Assembly (NCBI GenBank): GCA_028710565.1
Contig: JAQTTV010000001.1
Span: 62,001-126,000, forward strand
DNA length: 64,000 bases
Direction of reading: 5' to 3'
Source of the DNA: Gallionella sp.
Lineage (GTDB): Bacteria; Pseudomonadota; Gammaproteobacteria; Burkholderiales; Gallionellaceae
Both the position numbers and the translations under genes were made by a program. Positions within the stretch are counted from its first letter, which is position 1. Every line of letters begins with the position of its first letter. The notes under the pieces are model-generated. The model was given only the letters and a program-made list of their open reading frames with translations, made no database searches and was not told the DNA's origin. Below, piece by piece: positions 39,869-48,034 of this stretch.

Positions 39869-41988
39869 AATACGTTATTCTCATTAGTGCTGCAGCGGGT
39901 GCGGCATTGCTGTACTTTCTCTCTAGCAATAGTGCGAACACGGAGTTGTTTTCCAATAACTATTACAACGCGCTCTTTCTCACAGGCTTGTTGGTTGTTG
40001 GTTTATCCGTGTTGGTGCTCTATCAATTGTGGCAATTGCGCACCAAGCTGAAGAACAAAGTATTCGGTTCGAAGCTAACCATGAGATTGGCGTTGTTTTT
40101 TATTGGGATTGCGGTTTTGCCTGGTATTTTGGTGTATGCCGTTTCGGTTGAATTTCTGAGTAAAAGCATTGAGTCTTGGTTTGATGTGCGGGTTGAGAAA
40201 GCCTTGGAAGGCGGACTTAATTTAGGCAAAAATGCCTTAGATAATAGTCTGCGTGAGTTATCCCAAAAGACTCAATTTGTTGGATTGCTCTTGGCGGAGA
40301 AATCCCCGTCCCAGTACCAATCTTCCTTACGCAGGTTGATTGATGAGGGGATGGCGCAAGAAGCAGCTGTTTTTACGACCTCTGGTAAGCCGATTGCTTT
40401 TGCCAGTGTCGCCGCTAACCATAAGCCCGTGCTCATTGACCCGTACATGATGGCGGAAGTCACGAAAAAATATCAATACATGGCGGTTGATACCGTGCCG
40501 AATAAAGGTTTGATTTTACGTGTCTTAGTGTTGGTTAAAGCACATTACCCTGATACGCGTCAGTTTGTATTGCAGTTTACCCAGCCTGTCCCCCCTAAGG
40601 TAGAACACGATGCCGAAACCGTGCAGGGCGTGTATCGAGATTACCAAGCCTTAGTGTTGTCTCGCGTGGGATTGAAACGGCTGTATGGTATTACCTTGAC
40701 CTTGTCACTGCTGATCGTGTTGCTGGCAGCGGTGTCGGCGGCTTTTTTCATCAGTGACAAATTAGGCTCGTCTTTGGAGGCGTTAGCAGAAGGGACGCGT
40801 GCCGTCGCCCAAGGGGATTTTAGCGGGGAATATCCCGTGCGTAGTCAAGATGAACTGGGTGCGTTAACGGGCTTATTTAATCAGATGATACGCCAGTTAG
40901 CCGAAGCTAAAGCGACCAGTGAATTGCAACAGCAACAGGTGGAGAGTGCGAAAGGTTATTTGGAAAGTGTATTGACGCATTTGTCATCAGGGGTGATCGG
41001 TTTTGATACGGATTTGCGCTTACGCTCGGTTAATACTCGTGCAGGGCAAATTTTATCTGCCCCCCTGCCAGAGATGCAGCGCATGAGTTTGGTTGATATT
41101 GCTGCGAAATACCCGCTGTTGACCTCATTTTGCAGCACGATACACGATGCTTTTGCTGAGGTTGATAGCGGTGAATGGCGTAAGCAAATTGAACGTACGA
41201 GTAAAAATGGTACACAAGTTTTGTTGATGCGGGGAACACGTTTGCCGCAAGGGGCGGAAGCGGGTTATGTGGTGTTATTTGATGACATTAGTCATTTGTT
41301 GCAAGCAGAGCGTCAAGCAGCGTGGGGTGAGGTGGCGCGGCGTTTGGCGCATGAAATTAAAAATCCACTGACGCCGATTCAACTCTCCGCCGAACGTTTG
41401 CAGCATAAACTCAGTGCGCATTTAAATCCTGCCGATGCACAATTGTTGCAGCGTGCTACCCAAACTATCGTCAGTCAGGTGGGCGCATTGAAAAATATGG
41501 TCAGCGATTTTGCCAATTATGCGCGAGGTCCTGTCGTCAAATTGACCCCGCTGGATTTGCATCAGTTGATACGAGAAGTATTGAATTTATATGAGGCGAA
41601 TGAGATGCGGATGACAGCAACTTTGCATTCACCTTACGCCATCGTTCAAGGTGATGCCACGCGTTTGCGTCAGGTTATCCATAATTTGCTGCAAAATGCC
41701 CAAGATGCCTTGCAGGGGCAAGCGGATGCGCATATCACACTGAGCACGTCTTCGCAGGGAGGTAACATCAGTTTGCTGGTCGCCGACAATGGTAGCGGCT
41801 TTTCCGATCAAGTGCTTTCTCGCGCCTTTGAACCCTATATGACCACCAAGAGTAAAGGCACGGGGTTGGGATTGGCCATCGTGAAAAAAATTATTGAAGA
41901 ACACAACGGGCAAATTAGTATTGAAAACAACATAAACGGTGGGGCAACGATTACGATCACCCTCCCCACGGTGATGGAGGTGGCATGA
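39865..41988 (+). CDS. ntrY: NtrY-like membrane sensor histidine kinase
   Basis: 707 residues with a TTG start overlapping the previous stop. There are four membrane helices (about 5-20, 30-52, 70-95 and 270-290), with an extracytoplasmic region between the last two. HAMP (GSSLEALAEGTRAVAQGDFS) and PAS domains follow. The phospho-acceptor histidine lies in ARRLAHEIKNPLTPIQLSAERL; the ATPase domain has NLLQNAQDAL and TKSKGTGLGLAIVKKI. NtrY-type kinases respond to nitrogen or redox/oxygen cues in different bacteria. Its partner is the next gene (ATGA overlap). Confidence 0.93.
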   Translation: MKYVILISAAAGAALLYFLSSNSANTELFSNNYYNALFLTGLLVVGLSVLVLYQLWQLRTKLKNKVFGSKLTMRLALFFIGIAVLPGILVYAVSVEFLSKSIESWFDVRVEKALEGGLNLGKNALDNSLRELSQKTQFVGLLLAEKSPSQYQSSLRRLIDEGMAQEAAVFTTSGKPIAFASVAANHKPVLIDPYMMAEVTKKYQYMAVDTVPNKGLILRVLVLVKAHYPDTRQFVLQFTQPVPPKVEHDAETVQGVYRDYQALVLSRVGLKRLYGITLTLSLLIVLLAAVSAAFFISDKLGSSLEALAEGTRAVAQGDFSGEYPVRSQDELGALTGLFNQMIRQLAEAKATSELQQQQVESAKGYLESVLTHLSSGVIGFDTDLRLRSVNTRAGQILSAPLPEMQRMSLVDIAAKYPLLTSFCSTIHDAFAEVDSGEWRKQIERTSKNGTQVLLMRGTRLPQGAEAGYVVLFDDISHLLQAERQAAWGEVARRLAHEIKNPLTPIQLSAERLQHKLSAHLNPADAQLLQRATQTIVSQVGALKNMVSDFANYARGPVVKLTPLDLHQLIREVLNLYEANEMRMTATLHSPYAIVQGDATRLRQVIHNLLQNAQDALQGQADAHITLSTSSQGGNISLLVADNGSGFSDQVLSRAFEPYMTTKSKGTGLGLAIVKKIIEEHNGQISIENNINGGATITITLPTVMEVA

Positions 41989-42614
41989 AGACAATTTTAG
42001 TGGTGGACGATGAAATGGGGATCCGTGAATTACTGGCGGAAATTTTATTTGATGAAGGCTATCAAGTGGACTTGGCAGAAAACGCTGAACAGGCGCGGAT
42101 TTATCGTCAAACCCACCAACCTGACTTGGTGTTGTTGGATATCTGGATGCCCGATGTGGATGGCATTGCCTTGCTCAAAGAATGGTTGAGTGAAAACTTG
42201 CTGACCATGCCTGTGGTGATGATGTCGGGACATGGCACGATAGAAACTGCTATGGAAGCCACGCGCATCGGTGCGGTTGATTTTCTGGAAAAACCAATTT
42301 CATTGCAAAAGCTGTTGTCAACGGTGTCGAGAGCGATGAGTGCTGGGATGCGCCCTATTTTGCATGCTGAGCCTAAACCTGTTGAAGTGATGGTTGCGCC
42401 TGATCTTCCCCGTATCAAGGAACTTTCGGCATGGTTAGCGTTGCCCTTGCGTGAAGCACACGAACAATTTGATGCATATTATTTTCAACATCACTTGGTG
42501 CAAGAGGATGAAAATATGACCCGTATAGCAGAAAAGACGGGTATGGAACGCACACATTTGTACCGAAAACTCAAACAGTTAGGAATTAAGCTCCACAAAA
42601 AATCAGCCCAGTGA
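41985..42614 (+). CDS. ntrX: NtrX-like response regulator lacking the AAA+ domain
   Basis: 209 residues: receiver domain (1-120) with phospho-acceptor Asp in LVLLDIWMPDVDG and the conserved Lys in FLEKPIS, then directly a C-terminal Fis-type helix-turn-helix (MTRIAEKTGMERTHLYRKLKQLGI). The sigma-54-activating AAA+ domain of about 240 residues that normally separates these parts is absent, so it should bind DNA without activating sigma-54. It is coupled to ntrY. Short forms of this regulator may be common in betaproteobacteria; I cannot check. Confidence 0.9.
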   Translation: MKTILVVDDEMGIRELLAEILFDEGYQVDLAENAEQARIYRQTHQPDLVLLDIWMPDVDGIALLKEWLSENLLTMPVVMMSGHGTIETAMEATRIGAVDFLEKPISLQKLLSTVSRAMSAGMRPILHAEPKPVEVMVAPDLPRIKELSAWLALPLREAHEQFDAYYFQHHLVQEDENMTRIAEKTGMERTHLYRKLKQLGIKLHKKSAQ

Positions 42615-42633
42615 TGAACAAAATAGGTTGATA

Positions 42634-42786
42634 GTCGTTAGTCGTTAGTCGTTAGTCGTTAGTCGTTAGTTGGTGGTTGGTAGTTGGTAGTTGGTAGTTG
42701 GTAGGGGGATATTTGTAGTGTGATTATGGTTTATTCAATGTATTCATGCTTTTGCTCTGCTAACTAAAAACTAACGACTAATAACC
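42634..42786. repeat. Heptad-repeat element C (after ntrX)
   Basis: Five perfect GTCGTTA units (42634-42668) are followed by GTTGGTG and four GTTGGTA units (to 42703), ten heptads in all. An inverse arm GCTAACT-AAAAACT-AACGACT-AATAACC lies at 42759-42786. The inverse arm matches the left arm of element A, so both belong to one family in opposite orientation. Confidence 0.9.
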
Positions 42787-42819
42787 CATATCCGATTATT
42801 TGTACGCAACATCTTACCA

Positions 42820-43164
42820 TCATGCTTCAAAGGCATTTTTGATCCATTGTACATTGCGTCCTTGAGCATCTTCCATCATTAGGGCATCAAAGCGACAAGG
42901 GGGCGTGCGCGCTTGGGTGCTGAGATACTGCTGTGCAGTGCGAATTATGCGTTGTTGTTTATGATAGTCGATGCTGGCCGCCGCGCCGCCGAAATCGCTC
43001 TGACGGCGCAAGCGCACTTCAATAAAAACCAACACCGCGCCATCTAGCATGATTAAATCAATCTCACCAAAACGGCTATGATAGTTTTGTGTGACGAGGC
43101 GCAGACCTTGTCGCTGTAAATAGTGTAACGCCCAACGTTCAGCCTCTGCCCCCGCTGTGTTCAT
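42820..43164 (-). CDS. yraN: YraN family (UPF0102) nuclease-fold protein
   Basis: 114 residues: GAEAERWALHYLQRQGLRLVTQNYHSRFGEIDLIMLDGAVLVFIEVRLR contains the E, D and ExR residues of the restriction-endonuclease-like YraN fold; VFIEVR is usually VFVEVR. The biochemical role remains uncertain. It overlaps the LpoA-like gene by four bases, as in the enterobacterial yraM-yraN arrangement. Confidence 0.9.
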   Translation of the reverse strand: MNTAGAEAERWALHYLQRQGLRLVTQNYHSRFGEIDLIMLDGAVLVFIEVRLRRQSDFGGAAASIDYHKQQRIIRTAQQYLSTQARTPPCRFDALMMEDAQGRNVQWIKNAFEA

Positions 43165-44252
43165 GGCTGATTGCGCGCTTGACCTGGGAATAGTCTTACC
43201 TCCGTGGTGTCAGCATCCGTAGATTGGGCGCGCCCTTGTACAAACACAGCGGGGGCGGCACTTCGTAGAAATTGATGGCCACTGAGTCGAATCTCCCCAC
43301 TGACACCATTTAGCGGCAAAGCATCGCTCAATTGATTTTGTATCACCAACTGAATCAGTCGGAACGCATCCACGCCCAAGGCATACAAGCGCTCAAGCTC
43401 CACAGGCAACGGTGGGTTGGCACGAGGATAAGCACGTACTGCTGGATGATCGGCTTGCACTAACCAAGGCATGTCCACAAATCGAATTCCATTGAGTTCA
43501 AAGTTGGTTGGTGAATAATTGGCAAATATCTGCGACGTGGCATAAATGGGTAATTTGCTCGGCAAATACGGACGCATGACACGCGCTTGTTGAGCATTGC
43601 CTGCCAAGAATATCAGCGTGTCTGGTTGCATAGTCATGTCTGCTAGTTGTCCCAAGTCGCCATTAAACTCAATCTCACGATTGATTGTTCCGCCGATTGC
43701 ACTCCACGCCTCTTCAAAAGCAAACTGCATCCGCAAATCAAAGGGTGACATGGAGCCAATCACAATCGCGTTACGTAACCCCGTCTGTGCCGCCTGTTGT
43801 GCCACTAAGCGAGCTTCCGCCTCTACCGCCATACCAAAGGAATACAGTGGAAATTCGCTGTTCTCCTCTATGGTGTTGAGAACCAACGTAGGTACTTTGA
43901 TATTCGGTTGTAGTGCAATCAGAGCCGCTCCTTTGCGTGTCAAAGGGCCGACCACAGCCTGCGCACCACTTGCCAGGGCTTGTGCGTATAAAGCGATGAT
44001 TTCATTGTTTTCATCTGTGCAATCATATACCCGTACTGGCAAGGTTTTTTGGCCTATGGTTGAGGCTGCGATAAAACCTTGTGCCACCGCAGACGCGGCG
44101 GCACTAAATGCTGGAGACTTCAGTGGCAGCAGTAACGCAATATGTGGTACTGCAATAGGTGTGGGAATGGTGGTGCTCAACTCGACCGCATGCACCCCTG
44201 TGCTCATACAAAGTGCGACACCCATCATCCAACTCAAAAATAAACGCTGCAT
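43161..44252 (-). CDS. LpoA-like penicillin-binding protein activator (short form)
   Basis: 363 residues with a signal peptide (MQRLFLSWMMGVALCMSTGVHA). It is a periplasmic-binding-protein-like domain matching the C-terminal half of LpoA (PF04348): HIALLLPLKSPAFSAAASAVAQGF, AQAVVGPLTRKGAALI, DTLIFLAGNAQQARVMRPYL and GVSGEIRL. E. coli LpoA (about 680 residues) has an additional N-terminal TPR-like domain that is absent here, and no lipobox is evident. Activation of a class A penicillin-binding protein is inferred from the family. yraN follows, ATGA-coupled. Confidence 0.85.
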   Translation of the reverse strand: MQRLFLSWMMGVALCMSTGVHAVELSTTIPTPIAVPHIALLLPLKSPAFSAAASAVAQGFIAASTIGQKTLPVRVYDCTDENNEIIALYAQALASGAQAVVGPLTRKGAALIALQPNIKVPTLVLNTIEENSEFPLYSFGMAVEAEARLVAQQAAQTGLRNAIVIGSMSPFDLRMQFAFEEAWSAIGGTINREIEFNGDLGQLADMTMQPDTLIFLAGNAQQARVMRPYLPSKLPIYATSQIFANYSPTNFELNGIRFVDMPWLVQADHPAVRAYPRANPPLPVELERLYALGVDAFRLIQLVIQNQLSDALPLNGVSGEIRLSGHQFLRSAAPAVFVQGRAQSTDADTTEVRLFPGQARNQP

Positions 44253-44446
44253 ATAGAACCTCTAGCAAAATGAGAGGGTGCATTATATGTTGTTGCCAGC
44301 CTCAAATGTATTGCCATGCCGTAACTCCTTTTGGGGGATGCTCAACGCAGGGTAGACAACAGTTATGAAACAGTGGATTTTGAGTAGGTTTTCCTCGCGC
44401 AGGCGTAATTCCAGCTACAATTCGCTACCAATACATAGGAGGAATG

Positions 44447-44620
44447 ATGAAATATATTTTGATGATGATCGCGTTGTGTCTCTCTGCGTGCGGCGATGCG
44501 CCTGAACAAAAGATCGCCGCGCCGCAACGAGCAGCTCTGAATAAAGCGAGTGGTGTAGATCAAACGGTGCAGCAAAGCACCGATGATGCCAAAAAGAAAA
44601 TTGAAGATGCTGAAAAATAA
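44447..44620 (+). CDS. Small putative lipoprotein, 57 residues
   Basis: A short gene with a signal peptide ending in a lipobox (MMIALCLSACGD: LSAC). The mature part is short and highly charged or polar, with AAPQRAALNKASGVDQTV and a Lys/Asp/Glu-rich end (DDAKKKIEDAEK). A ribosome site AGGAGG lies at 44437-44442; the second ATG (44447) gives better spacing than the first (44444). It converges with the CorA-like gene three bases away. Such tiny entericidin-like lipoproteins are common; function unknown. Confidence 0.75.
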   Translation: MKYILMMIALCLSACGDAPEQKIAAPQRAALNKASGVDQTVQQSTDDAKKKIEDAEK

Positions 44621-44623
44621 AGC

Positions 44624-46270
44624 CTAGTATTTCCGCCGCCACGCCGCGCCCATGGTCGCGAGGCGGTTGCCCAAGGTTTTTTGGTCATCAGCTAGAACGT
44701 CCATCACGTCTGACAGTTGTTTGGATTTTAAAATCGCCAGTACCATAAACAAAGTGGTCAGTAAAATTGTGCCAATGAAATACAGGCTACGCAACGACAA
44801 GGGCGCATCTGCGGCGGCGATGAGGTTCATGCCCAACAATCCCGTGGTCACCGTGCCTATCATGCTGAAGACCGTGACCACGGTGAGTCGCACCACCGTG
44901 GTGGATTGTTGCCGCTGACTGTTGCTGTCCAGATATTGGCTCATGTCGCGCAGCTCTTCTTTAACTTCGCGGTAAAGCGGGTCATTGCCCAAGTGTTTGC
45001 TGCTCAAGCGGTATAAGGCTTGAATATGCGGGCGTTCGGATAATTCGTGAAACCAATAGCGGTGGGTGAAGCGTAGCAGGGCCTCGAAACTCGCGTAGAT
45101 GCGGCGGCGAAAGTGGTAGATGGATTGCGGCTGGCGGATGTCTAAATCGTGAACCGCATCGACCATGCGATCCGAAAATACCAGCAATGCGGCACGATGG
45201 AAGTGCACGATCAAAAAGAGCAGCAAGTATTGGTGGCGGAATTGCGACAAAATACCGCGTGATTCGTCGTGAAAATAAGGACTTTGCGCGTCACCCACCA
45301 CAATAAATGCACGTCCTGTGCAGACGAAACGAGTATTGGTACCCGTGTCGGTATCGCTCCAAAAACGGTCGTAACAATATCGGGATTCAAATTCTGCCAC
45401 GTCATGGTCGTGTGCGGGCAGTGTATCGTCAGGATGCAAAGTGGCGACTAGCCCCAATTGCAACCAGTCTTCCCGCGTTAAGGTGCGCGGATTTTCCACT
45501 GCCAGGAACGCCATCAGCGGCATACGATGGTATTCAATTTGCCGATACCGCAGTTCGCCAACGGCTTGGGAGGGGTCGAGTACCAAGGGACGTAGCAGAA
45601 AATCCCAATGTGCCGTGATGCCAGGTGAACGGTGTTCGCGGGTGTAATTGAGAAATTTCGCTTGTTGATGCGAGTCCGAAGTCGCTAACACCTTGCCATC
45701 GCCATCTAGCCATGCTGCCTGATGCACATTGTGCTTGCCATTGCCCTCGCTGTCCCAATCGGTCGGATAGGCACGTCCGAAGCGATAGAGCAAATCGCAG
45801 GCTTGTTCAAAAGGTAAATGATGGGCGGACAATTCTACTTTGAGGAAAGCCACGTGAATGTCGTCAAAAAACAGCAATTCGACATTTTTAACTTCCAAAA
45901 TCAGCGGCGCATCGCCCTCGCGCAACACCAGCCGCAAACCAAAAACATCATATCGTCGAAAGCGTTTAATTGCGGATTCGCCCAAGGTGTCATCTTCATC
46001 ATGTGGCGAGTTGCGGTGGCTTTCACCATAGATAAAGCGTTGTACATAGGGCAAAAAAGCCACGAATTCCTTGTAATGCCGCTCCTCAAACTCGCTGGAA
46101 TCCAGTCGGAATACATCTTCCACTTTACGCCAAGGATTATCTTCGCTCGGAAGCTCCAGATTTTTCCAATAAGTCTCCACGCCACCATGCGGGCTTATGG
46201 GCATCAGTTGTACGGGCCATAACAACACTTCTCGAAAATGACGGACGGTGTGGGCGGCAGGAGTGGGCAT
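44624..46270 (-). CDS. CorA-like magnesium transporter with long N-terminal domain
   Basis: 548 residues. The C-terminus carries two membrane helices (VVRLTVVTVFSMIGTVTTGLLGMN and LYFIGTILLTTLFMVLAIL) separated by the diagnostic GMN motif (GLLGMNLIAA). The preceding helical region (REVKEELRDMSQYLDSNSQRQQSTT) is the CorA stalk. The soluble N-terminal domain, about 460 residues, is much longer than in CorA (about 240) and resembles the large divergent members of the family found in proteobacteria. Divalent-cation transport is inferred. The ATG at 46270 lacks an obvious strong ribosome site. Confidence 0.83.
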   Translation of the reverse strand: MPTPAAHTVRHFREVLLWPVQLMPISPHGGVETYWKNLELPSEDNPWRKVEDVFRLDSSEFEERHYKEFVAFLPYVQRFIYGESHRNSPHDEDDTLGESAIKRFRRYDVFGLRLVLREGDAPLILEVKNVELLFFDDIHVAFLKVELSAHHLPFEQACDLLYRFGRAYPTDWDSEGNGKHNVHQAAWLDGDGKVLATSDSHQQAKFLNYTREHRSPGITAHWDFLLRPLVLDPSQAVGELRYRQIEYHRMPLMAFLAVENPRTLTREDWLQLGLVATLHPDDTLPAHDHDVAEFESRYCYDRFWSDTDTGTNTRFVCTGRAFIVVGDAQSPYFHDESRGILSQFRHQYLLLFLIVHFHRAALLVFSDRMVDAVHDLDIRQPQSIYHFRRRIYASFEALLRFTHRYWFHELSERPHIQALYRLSSKHLGNDPLYREVKEELRDMSQYLDSNSQRQQSTTVVRLTVVTVFSMIGTVTTGLLGMNLIAAADAPLSLRSLYFIGTILLTTLFMVLAILKSKQLSDVMDVLADDQKTLGNRLATMGAAWRRKY

Positions 46271-46285
46271 GATGGTGGAGGTAGG

Positions 46286-46738
46286 TTAGGGGGTGTTGGC
46301 GGGATGAGATGCGGGGACGCACTGTGCGTGAGCTTTTTTGTTGGTTAGAATTTGTGTCGCGATTGCTTCGCAAATGGCAAGTGCGCCTTGGGGAGCTTCG
46401 ATCGCCATGCGTAACGAACCAGAATGCACAACATCAAAAGGCGTGGCTGTATCTTGCAGTATGCTTTGCCAAGGTTCTGCTAAATGGGTCTCGCAAAGGT
46501 TGATGGTCGTTTGGCATGTTGGGCAGTTGGCGAGCATAGGGCGACGCATTTTTTCATTTGCAGATTGGCATTGTTCTTGCGTTGTCCATGGGTTGTCCAC
46601 AAAAGTGATGGTGGTTTTGTCGGGGGCTTGTATTTGCACCAGTGGATAATAGTGCGGTTGAACGAACTGGGTAAAGACGATGAGCGCGGCGGTCATGCCC
46701 AGCAAACCTAATCCGCTTAACCAATATATTTTGTTCAT
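46286..46738 (-). CDS. Hypothetical exported or membrane-anchored protein
   Basis: 150 residues, not recognised. An N-terminal hydrophobic segment (IYWLSGLGLLGMTAALIVFTQFV) is followed by a soluble domain with six cysteines, including CPTCQTTINLC. The start is the ATG at 46738, which shares bases with the upstream stop (TAATG) and has AGGAG seven bases away; a start two codons earlier is too close to that site. It is co-transcribed with the methyltransferase-like gene. A periplasmic cysteine-bridged domain is the best structural guess. Confidence 0.65.
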   Translation of the reverse strand: MNKIYWLSGLGLLGMTAALIVFTQFVQPHYYPLVQIQAPDKTTITFVDNPWTTQEQCQSANEKMRRPMLANCPTCQTTINLCETHLAEPWQSILQDTATPFDVVHSGSLRMAIEAPQGALAICEAIATQILTNKKAHAQCVPASHPANTP

Positions 46739-47400
46739 TACCATACTCCTGGAATCAGTCGCGCAGTGCGCTTTGCGTAGGGCAGATAGTCGGGGAAGGT
46801 GGCGAGGAGTATGCTTTCTTCATTCAACATGCGCATCACTTGGAAGAAAAAATGTACGCCCAATAGAATGGCGGCCTGCCAAGACATAAATTGCATAAAG
46901 ATACCTATCGTGGCGATTTGCTCTGCCAAATAGAGGGGGTGGCGAATAAAATGGTAAGGGCCGCTGGTGACCAATTGACGGGCTTCCGCCATGATGCTGA
47001 TAGAGCGACCCAGATGCAGTAGCGTAACGATACACAGATAATTTCCGACGATCAGAAATAATGCAGACACGATGTCCAGCATAGGAGACAGGCTTGCTCT
47101 ATCTAGTAAAAGTAAGAAATTCCCAATGGTGAGTCCAAGTAAGGCGGAAATTCTAGGTTGCCAACCCGTTGCTTGGTTAATAGGTTGTGAGCGGGTAAAG
47201 TGAAAAAAGACCAGTAGTCCCAGAAAAGCGATTAGCGAGAGACGCGCGACTAAGGCACTGATGAATTGCTTGTCCAATGCGAGGGAAGGGTGACCTAGAA
47301 AAGTGTATAAACTGGCGACCTCGTGTAGAAAAAAGTAACTGGTGAACAGAATAATGGGGACACGCATCAAGTTGTCGTTGCGAAATAGTTTATCTAGCAT
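46738..47400 (-). CDS. Isoprenylcysteine carboxyl methyltransferase (ICMT)-family membrane protein
   Basis: 220 residues with about six hydrophobic helices. The C-terminal pattern LVTSGPYHFIRHPLYLAEQIATIG ... NEESILLATFPDYLPYAKRTARLIPGVW is that of the ICMT/PEMT membrane methyltransferase fold (RHPxY, later E and P-Y). The substrate is unknown; bacterial members act on lipids or other small molecules. The ATG at 47400 was preferred over 47454, because the extra residues overlap the terminator of the neighbouring gene. Confidence 0.82.
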   Translation of the reverse strand: MLDKLFRNDNLMRVPIILFTSYFFLHEVASLYTFLGHPSLALDKQFISALVARLSLIAFLGLLVFFHFTRSQPINQATGWQPRISALLGLTIGNFLLLLDRASLSPMLDIVSALFLIVGNYLCIVTLLHLGRSISIMAEARQLVTSGPYHFIRHPLYLAEQIATIGIFMQFMSWQAAILLGVHFFFQVMRMLNEESILLATFPDYLPYAKRTARLIPGVW

Positions 47401-47440
47401 TTTTATGAACTTTAGGGGATTTGGCCGATATTGCAATGGA

Positions 47441-47472
47441 TAGAAAAAGCCCACATACGTGGGCTTTTTCTA
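47441..47472 (-). terminator. Strong bidirectional-type terminator
   Basis: TAGAAAAAGCCCAC (47441-47454) and GTGGGCTTTTTCTA (47459-47472) form a perfect 14-bp stem with a 4-base loop, A-rich on one side and T-rich on the other. It ends transcription of the upstream small exported-protein gene (minus strand). Confidence 0.9.
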
Positions 47473-47484
47473 TCTAAGTATCCT

Positions 47485-47526
47485 GTGCGGAACGCCTTAG
47501 TCGTTCCGCACGAAGCGACTAAGGCG
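47485..47526 (-). promoter_or_regulatory. Mutually exclusive perfect hairpins at the stop codon of the Gly-rich protein gene
   Basis: GTGCGGAACG (47485-47494) pairs with CGTTCCGCAC (47502-47511). Alternatively CGCCTTAGTCG (47493-47503) pairs with CGACTAAGGCG (47516-47526). The two stems share bases and cannot form together. The second includes the stop codon of the gene at 47519-47947. Confidence 0.55.
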
Positions 47527-47947
47527 TATGTGTTGTCGTGCTGGTGTTGCTGACGACTGCCGCGCCAACTACAGCGGCTCCGCCTGCAACTGCCAGACCA
47601 CCCGCTGTTAAACCGCCAGCTGTACCACCAGCTACAGCACCACCAGCAGCACCACCAGCAGCAGCACCGCCAGCCATTGGTCCGATTGCAACGCCATTCG
47701 CAGCAGTAGGAACGTACGCGCCATTCGACATCTTGATGACATTAAACTTAGTGCCTGCTGGGAAAGATTGACCGTTTACGGTCACTGAGTGAGAAAAAGT
47801 ATGACCCGTTTCAGTTGAAACACCTTCTGTGCCATGTGTATATTTTACGCCATCAACTGTTGTGTCAATACCAACAGTAGGTGCCGCAAATACGCTGCCA
47901 GATACTGCCATGGCTAAAGTAAAAGCTAAAACGCTTAATTTTTTCAT
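47519..47947 (-). CDS. Small exported protein with Gly/Ala-rich C-terminus
   Basis: 142 residues, not recognised. The signal peptide is MKKLSVLAFTLAMAVSGSVFA. A short polar domain follows (VDGVKYTHGTEGVSTETGHTFSHSVTVNGQSFPAGTKF), then a run of GGAAAGGAAGG-type repeats (about residues 92-130) that is nearly glycine/alanine/valine only. Such glycine-zipper-like segments can insert in membranes or self-associate. A good terminator follows, so it is monocistronic and possibly well expressed. Confidence 0.7.
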   Translation of the reverse strand: MKKLSVLAFTLAMAVSGSVFAAPTVGIDTTVDGVKYTHGTEGVSTETGHTFSHSVTVNGQSFPAGTKFNVIKMSNGAYVPTAANGVAIGPMAGGAAAGGAAGGAVAGGTAGGLTAGGLAVAGGAAVVGAAVVSNTSTTTHTP

Positions 47948-48034
47948 AAAATAATACTCCTAAAAAGTTTGATGGATTGAGAACTGCAACCGCAGGTTCT
48001 GATTATCCTGAAAATTCCGCAGCTTGCAAGTCTT

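Noticed and set aside
42634-42703. Possible CRISPR-like array
   Set aside because: Units are 7 bases long and directly abutting, with no unique spacers and no cas genes nearby.
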